Source of the DNA: DASQUK01 sp963717085
GTDB lineage: Bacteria; Actinomycetota; Acidimicrobiia; Acidimicrobiales; VFJN01
DNA length: 64,000 bases
Assembly (NCBI GenBank): GCA_963717085.1
Contig: CAVQVM010000013.1
Coordinates: 62,001-126,000 of the forward strand
Reading direction: 5' to 3'
Below are positions 62,206-64,000 of this stretch, piece by piece (the first letter of the stretch is position 1; every line of letters starts with the position of its first letter). Made by a program: the position numbers and the translations under genes. The notes under the pieces were generated by a model, which worked only from the letters and a program-made list of their open reading frames with translations, was not told where the DNA came from and made no database searches.

Positions 62206-62781
62206 ATGTCGTACTTCAGCAAGCGGGCACTGCGTTGGGCGGCACCGGTCGCTCTCGTGGGAGCTCTTGGACTCGCCGCATGCGGCGACAACGATGACAC
62301 CGAGGCCGTCAGGGTTGCGGCGCCTAGCGTCGCCGGTCTCGGCAGCGACCAGCACCTCACCAACCAGGCCGAGGAGCTCGCTCGGGCGTCTGCCAGCGCC
62401 GGCAGCGACCAGCACCTGAACAACGCAGCCGACGAGATCGCCCGCGCCCAGCGAGCGAACGAGGCGGCATCAGCCAGGCTGGCCGGTGAAGCCGAACGAC
62501 AGGCCCATCTCGACGGCAACGCCGAGACCTACGGGAACCTGTCAGCCGACACCGCCGAAGGCCTTGCCGACGAGCAGGCGGCGGCCCAGGCCGGTGCCAA
62601 CACCAGCACCGCCAAGGCGTACGGCGACGAGCAGCGGCAGCCAGACACTGGCGTCGGGCCGAACACGGCCGAGGCCGGCAACCGTGCCGCCCAGCAGGCG
62701 CAGGCCGATGCGTACGTGCAGCAACAGCAGGATCGGGCGGACGGCTCGACCAACGAACGCTACATGCTCCCCGATTGGTAG
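62206..62781 (+). CDS. Repeat-containing lipoprotein
   Basis: The 191-residue protein starts behind GAGGAGGACAGACC. It has a lipoprotein signal (WAAPVALVGALGLAAC) and a highly hydrophilic mature part without membrane segments. Two imperfect repeats, GSDQHLTNQAEELARAS and GSDQHLNNAADEIARAQ, occur at about residues 46 and 66, followed by an Ala/Gln/Glu-rich helical stretch (QAAAQAGANTSTAKAYGDEQ) and a Gly/Pro-rich end. Composition suggests an extended or coiled, surface-anchored protein. Family not recognised; the start of a strong terminator is 31 bp after the stop. Confidence 0.8.
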   Translation: MSYFSKRALRWAAPVALVGALGLAACGDNDDTEAVRVAAPSVAGLGSDQHLTNQAEELARASASAGSDQHLNNAADEIARAQRANEAASARLAGEAERQAHLDGNAETYGNLSADTAEGLADEQAAAQAGANTSTAKAYGDEQRQPDTGVGPNTAEAGNRAAQQAQADAYVQQQQDRADGSTNERYMLPDW

Positions 62782-62811
62782 TGGTTGACGATTGCATCCC
62801 GGCGGGTGATC

Positions 62812-62838
62812 ACCGCCCGGCTGTTCCAGCCGGGCGGT
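62812..62838 (+). terminator. Terminator hairpin
   Basis: ACCGCCCGGCTG, loop TTC, CAGCCGGGCGGT: a perfect 12-bp stem, 31 bp after the lipoprotein stop. No long U-tract. Confidence 0.8.
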
Positions 62839-62946
62839 CACACCGCGAGATGACGGGGTTTCACCGGCTGCGACCGGCCGTGACTGGCGCCCGTGCGCTA
62901 TGTGTCGGGGGCGATTCAAGGTTTGGTAGGTGGGAAGGAAACGCGT

Positions 62947-63030
62947 ACCGATTGCCCGAATCGCGGACTGCTCGCCTGCCGGGTCGTCAGCACAGGACGA
63001 CGGTGCGCGAGATCAGGCAGGTCTGTCGCG
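62947..63030 (+). repeat. Dispersed intergenic repeat, copy E
   Basis: 84 bp with left ACCGATTGCCCGAATCGCGG, core TCGTCAGCACAGGACGACGG and right GCGCGAGATCAGGCAGGTC TGTCGCG (two parts). TCGTC/GACGA and the wider CCTGCC/GGCAGG pair perfectly. Same length and ends as copy A, 44 kb away. It follows the lipoprotein gene and its terminator, same orientation. Confidence 0.85.
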
Positions 63031-63175
63031 GTGTGTGCTGTCCTGGATCGGCACATCGGTGACGCGGCCGCCGGTTCGAAACACCGGCCGGCTCCACTCG
63101 TCCGGACTCCCCTTGCCGACACAATCACTTCGATAGGGTCGGGTTCACTTTCACCCGATCGGAGGGGAGTTCGAC

Positions 63176-64000
63176 ATGGCATCAATTTCCGAGCGGGAGA
63201 ACCGGGAGATCGAGGCGGCCAAAACCTCTGGCAACACCCCGGTCGTCTTCATCCACGGCCTCTGGCTGCTGCCGAGCAGCTGGGCCAACTGGGCGGACTT
63301 CTTCAAGCAGGCCGGCTACGCGCCGCTGACGCCGGACTGGCCAGACGATCCGGAAACGGTTGAAGAGGCCCGGGCGAACCCGGACGTTCTCGCCAAGAAG
63401 ACCTTGGAGCAGGTGGCCGATCACACCACCGAGATCATCAATGCCTTGGACAAGAAACCAGCGGTGATGGGGCACTCGACCGGGGGATTGCTGGCGCAGA
63501 TGCTCGCGGGCCGGGGCCTCTCGGCGGCGACGGTGGCGATCGACCCCGGAGTCTTCCGCGGCGTTCTGCCTCTGCCTGCGTCGGTGCTCAGGGGGGTGGG
63601 CCCGTTCCTGGTCAACCCGCTCACGCGCGGCCGCGCGATCACGCTCACGTTCGACCAGTTCAAGTACGGCTGGACGAACGCGCTGGACGAGAAGGAGGCG
63701 AAGGAGCTCTACGACACGTTCCACGTTGCGGGCTCCGGGATTGCTCTCGTGCAGATGGGCAACGCGAACCTCAACCCGTGGACGGAGGCGAAGGTGAACA
63801 CGAAGAACCCCGACCGCGGTCCCCTGCTGATCATCGACGGCGAGAAGGACCACACGGTGCCGTGGGCGATCGCGAACGCCGCCTTCAAGCGGCAGAGGCG
63901 CAACCCCGCCGTGACGGAGATCGTGAAGATGCCGAACCGGGGCCACTCGCTCACGATCGACCACGGCTGGCGCGAGGTCGCCCAGACGGCGCTCGACTTC
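63176..64000 (+). CDS. Alpha/beta hydrolase, cut by the window end
   Basis: The start at 63176 follows GATCGGAGGGGAGTTCGAC. The visible 275 residues show VVFIHGLWLLPSSWANWADF (oxyanion region), nucleophile elbow VMGHSTGGLLAQMLAGRGLS (Ser in GHSTGG), acid in LLIIDGEKDHTVPW and histidine in PNRGHSLTIDHGWREVAQTA. All triad elements lie within the window, so only the last helix is lost beyond it. Resembles the hydrolases with HGLWLLPSSW of soil actinobacteria; substrate unknown. Confidence 0.92.
   Translation, partial: MASISERENREIEAAKTSGNTPVVFIHGLWLLPSSWANWADFFKQAGYAPLTPDWPDDPETVEEARANPDVLAKKTLEQVADHTTEIINALDKKPAVMGHSTGGLLAQMLAGRGLSAATVAIDPGVFRGVLPLPASVLRGVGPFLVNPLTRGRAITLTFDQFKYGWTNALDEKEAKELYDTFHVAGSGIALVQMGNANLNPWTEAKVNTKNPDRGPLLIIDGEKDHTVPWAIANAAFKRQRRNPAVTEIVKMPNRGHSLTIDHGWREVAQTALDF

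Noticed and set aside
18757..63030. Calling the repeats integron attC sites
   Set aside because: The consensus lacks the RYYYAAC/GTTRRRY core exactly, spacing between copies is mostly several kb with genes on both strands, and no integrase gene is visible. Kept only as a hypothesis for copies C and D.
1..64000. tRNA, rRNA, CRISPR arrays, complete insertion sequences
   Set aside because: No cloverleaf-like intergenic sequence, regularly spaced repeats or transposase-like frames (DDE, tyrosine or serine recombinase motifs) were seen anywhere in the window.

Overview
The window is 64 kb of high-GC DNA with the codon use of an actinobacterium. Supporting gene families are an F420-type luciferase-like oxidoreductase, a mycothiol-type DinB/maleylpyruvate isomerase protein, a lone maltokinase N-terminal cap-like protein, ATGA-coupled histidine kinase/response regulator pairs, and frequent GTG starts. 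An acidimicrobial or other soil/water lineage is plausible but is an inference. There are no rRNA, tRNA, CRISPR or complete transposon genes that I can see. This is accessory chromosome: many short transcription units, few conserved operons, and an unusually large number of broken genes.

Layout. 0-8.4 kb: end of a TetR regulator, a dihydrodipicolinate-reductase-like dehydrogenase, a methyltransferase, an ABC-2 exporter divergent from a kinase/NarL-type regulator pair, and a PadR regulator with a small membrane partner. 8.4-14.3 kb: an intact GntR regulator with a wrecked ABC ATPase, a sigma-factor remnant, and a second kinase/regulator pair (regulator frameshifted) divergent from an MMPL transporter. 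14.5-26 kb: flavin reductase, frameshifted luciferase-like oxidoreductase, four methyltransferases in all with the one at 1.8 kb, a STAS protein, a hydrolase, and a tetracycline-resistance-type elongation factor without its GTPase domain. 26-37 kb: DUF899 protein, several alpha/beta hydrolases, SDR, cupin, VOC proteins and a tiny secreted protein. 35-39 kb: two secreted zinc metallopeptidases (M1, M4). 39-42.5 kb: an NmrA/DUF1772/DUF1772 operon divergent from an AraC regulator. 42.8-49.5 kb: two SDRs, formamidase operon, internally deleted pyruvate oxidase and VOC genes, a DHFR-like reductase and an FAD protein. 49.8-56.6 kb: a sugar ABC importer and a giant LuxR regulator, almost all frameshifted. 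56.9-64 kb: lipoproteins, a CHASE3/HAMP kinase, more pseudogenes and a hydrolase cut by the window end.

Two features stand out. First, a family of roughly 70-84 bp intergenic repeats (left end with GCCCGAAC, core GTCAGCACAGAACGACGG, right end GCGCGAGATCGGCAG) occurs at least five times clearly and about three times more loosely, always on the + strand and nearly always just after the 3' end of a + strand gene. I do not recognise this family. Second, about 18 loci are decayed, many by internal deletions that cannot be simple base-calling errors, mixed with frameshifts that are densest at 51-56.6 kb and might partly be assembly errors.
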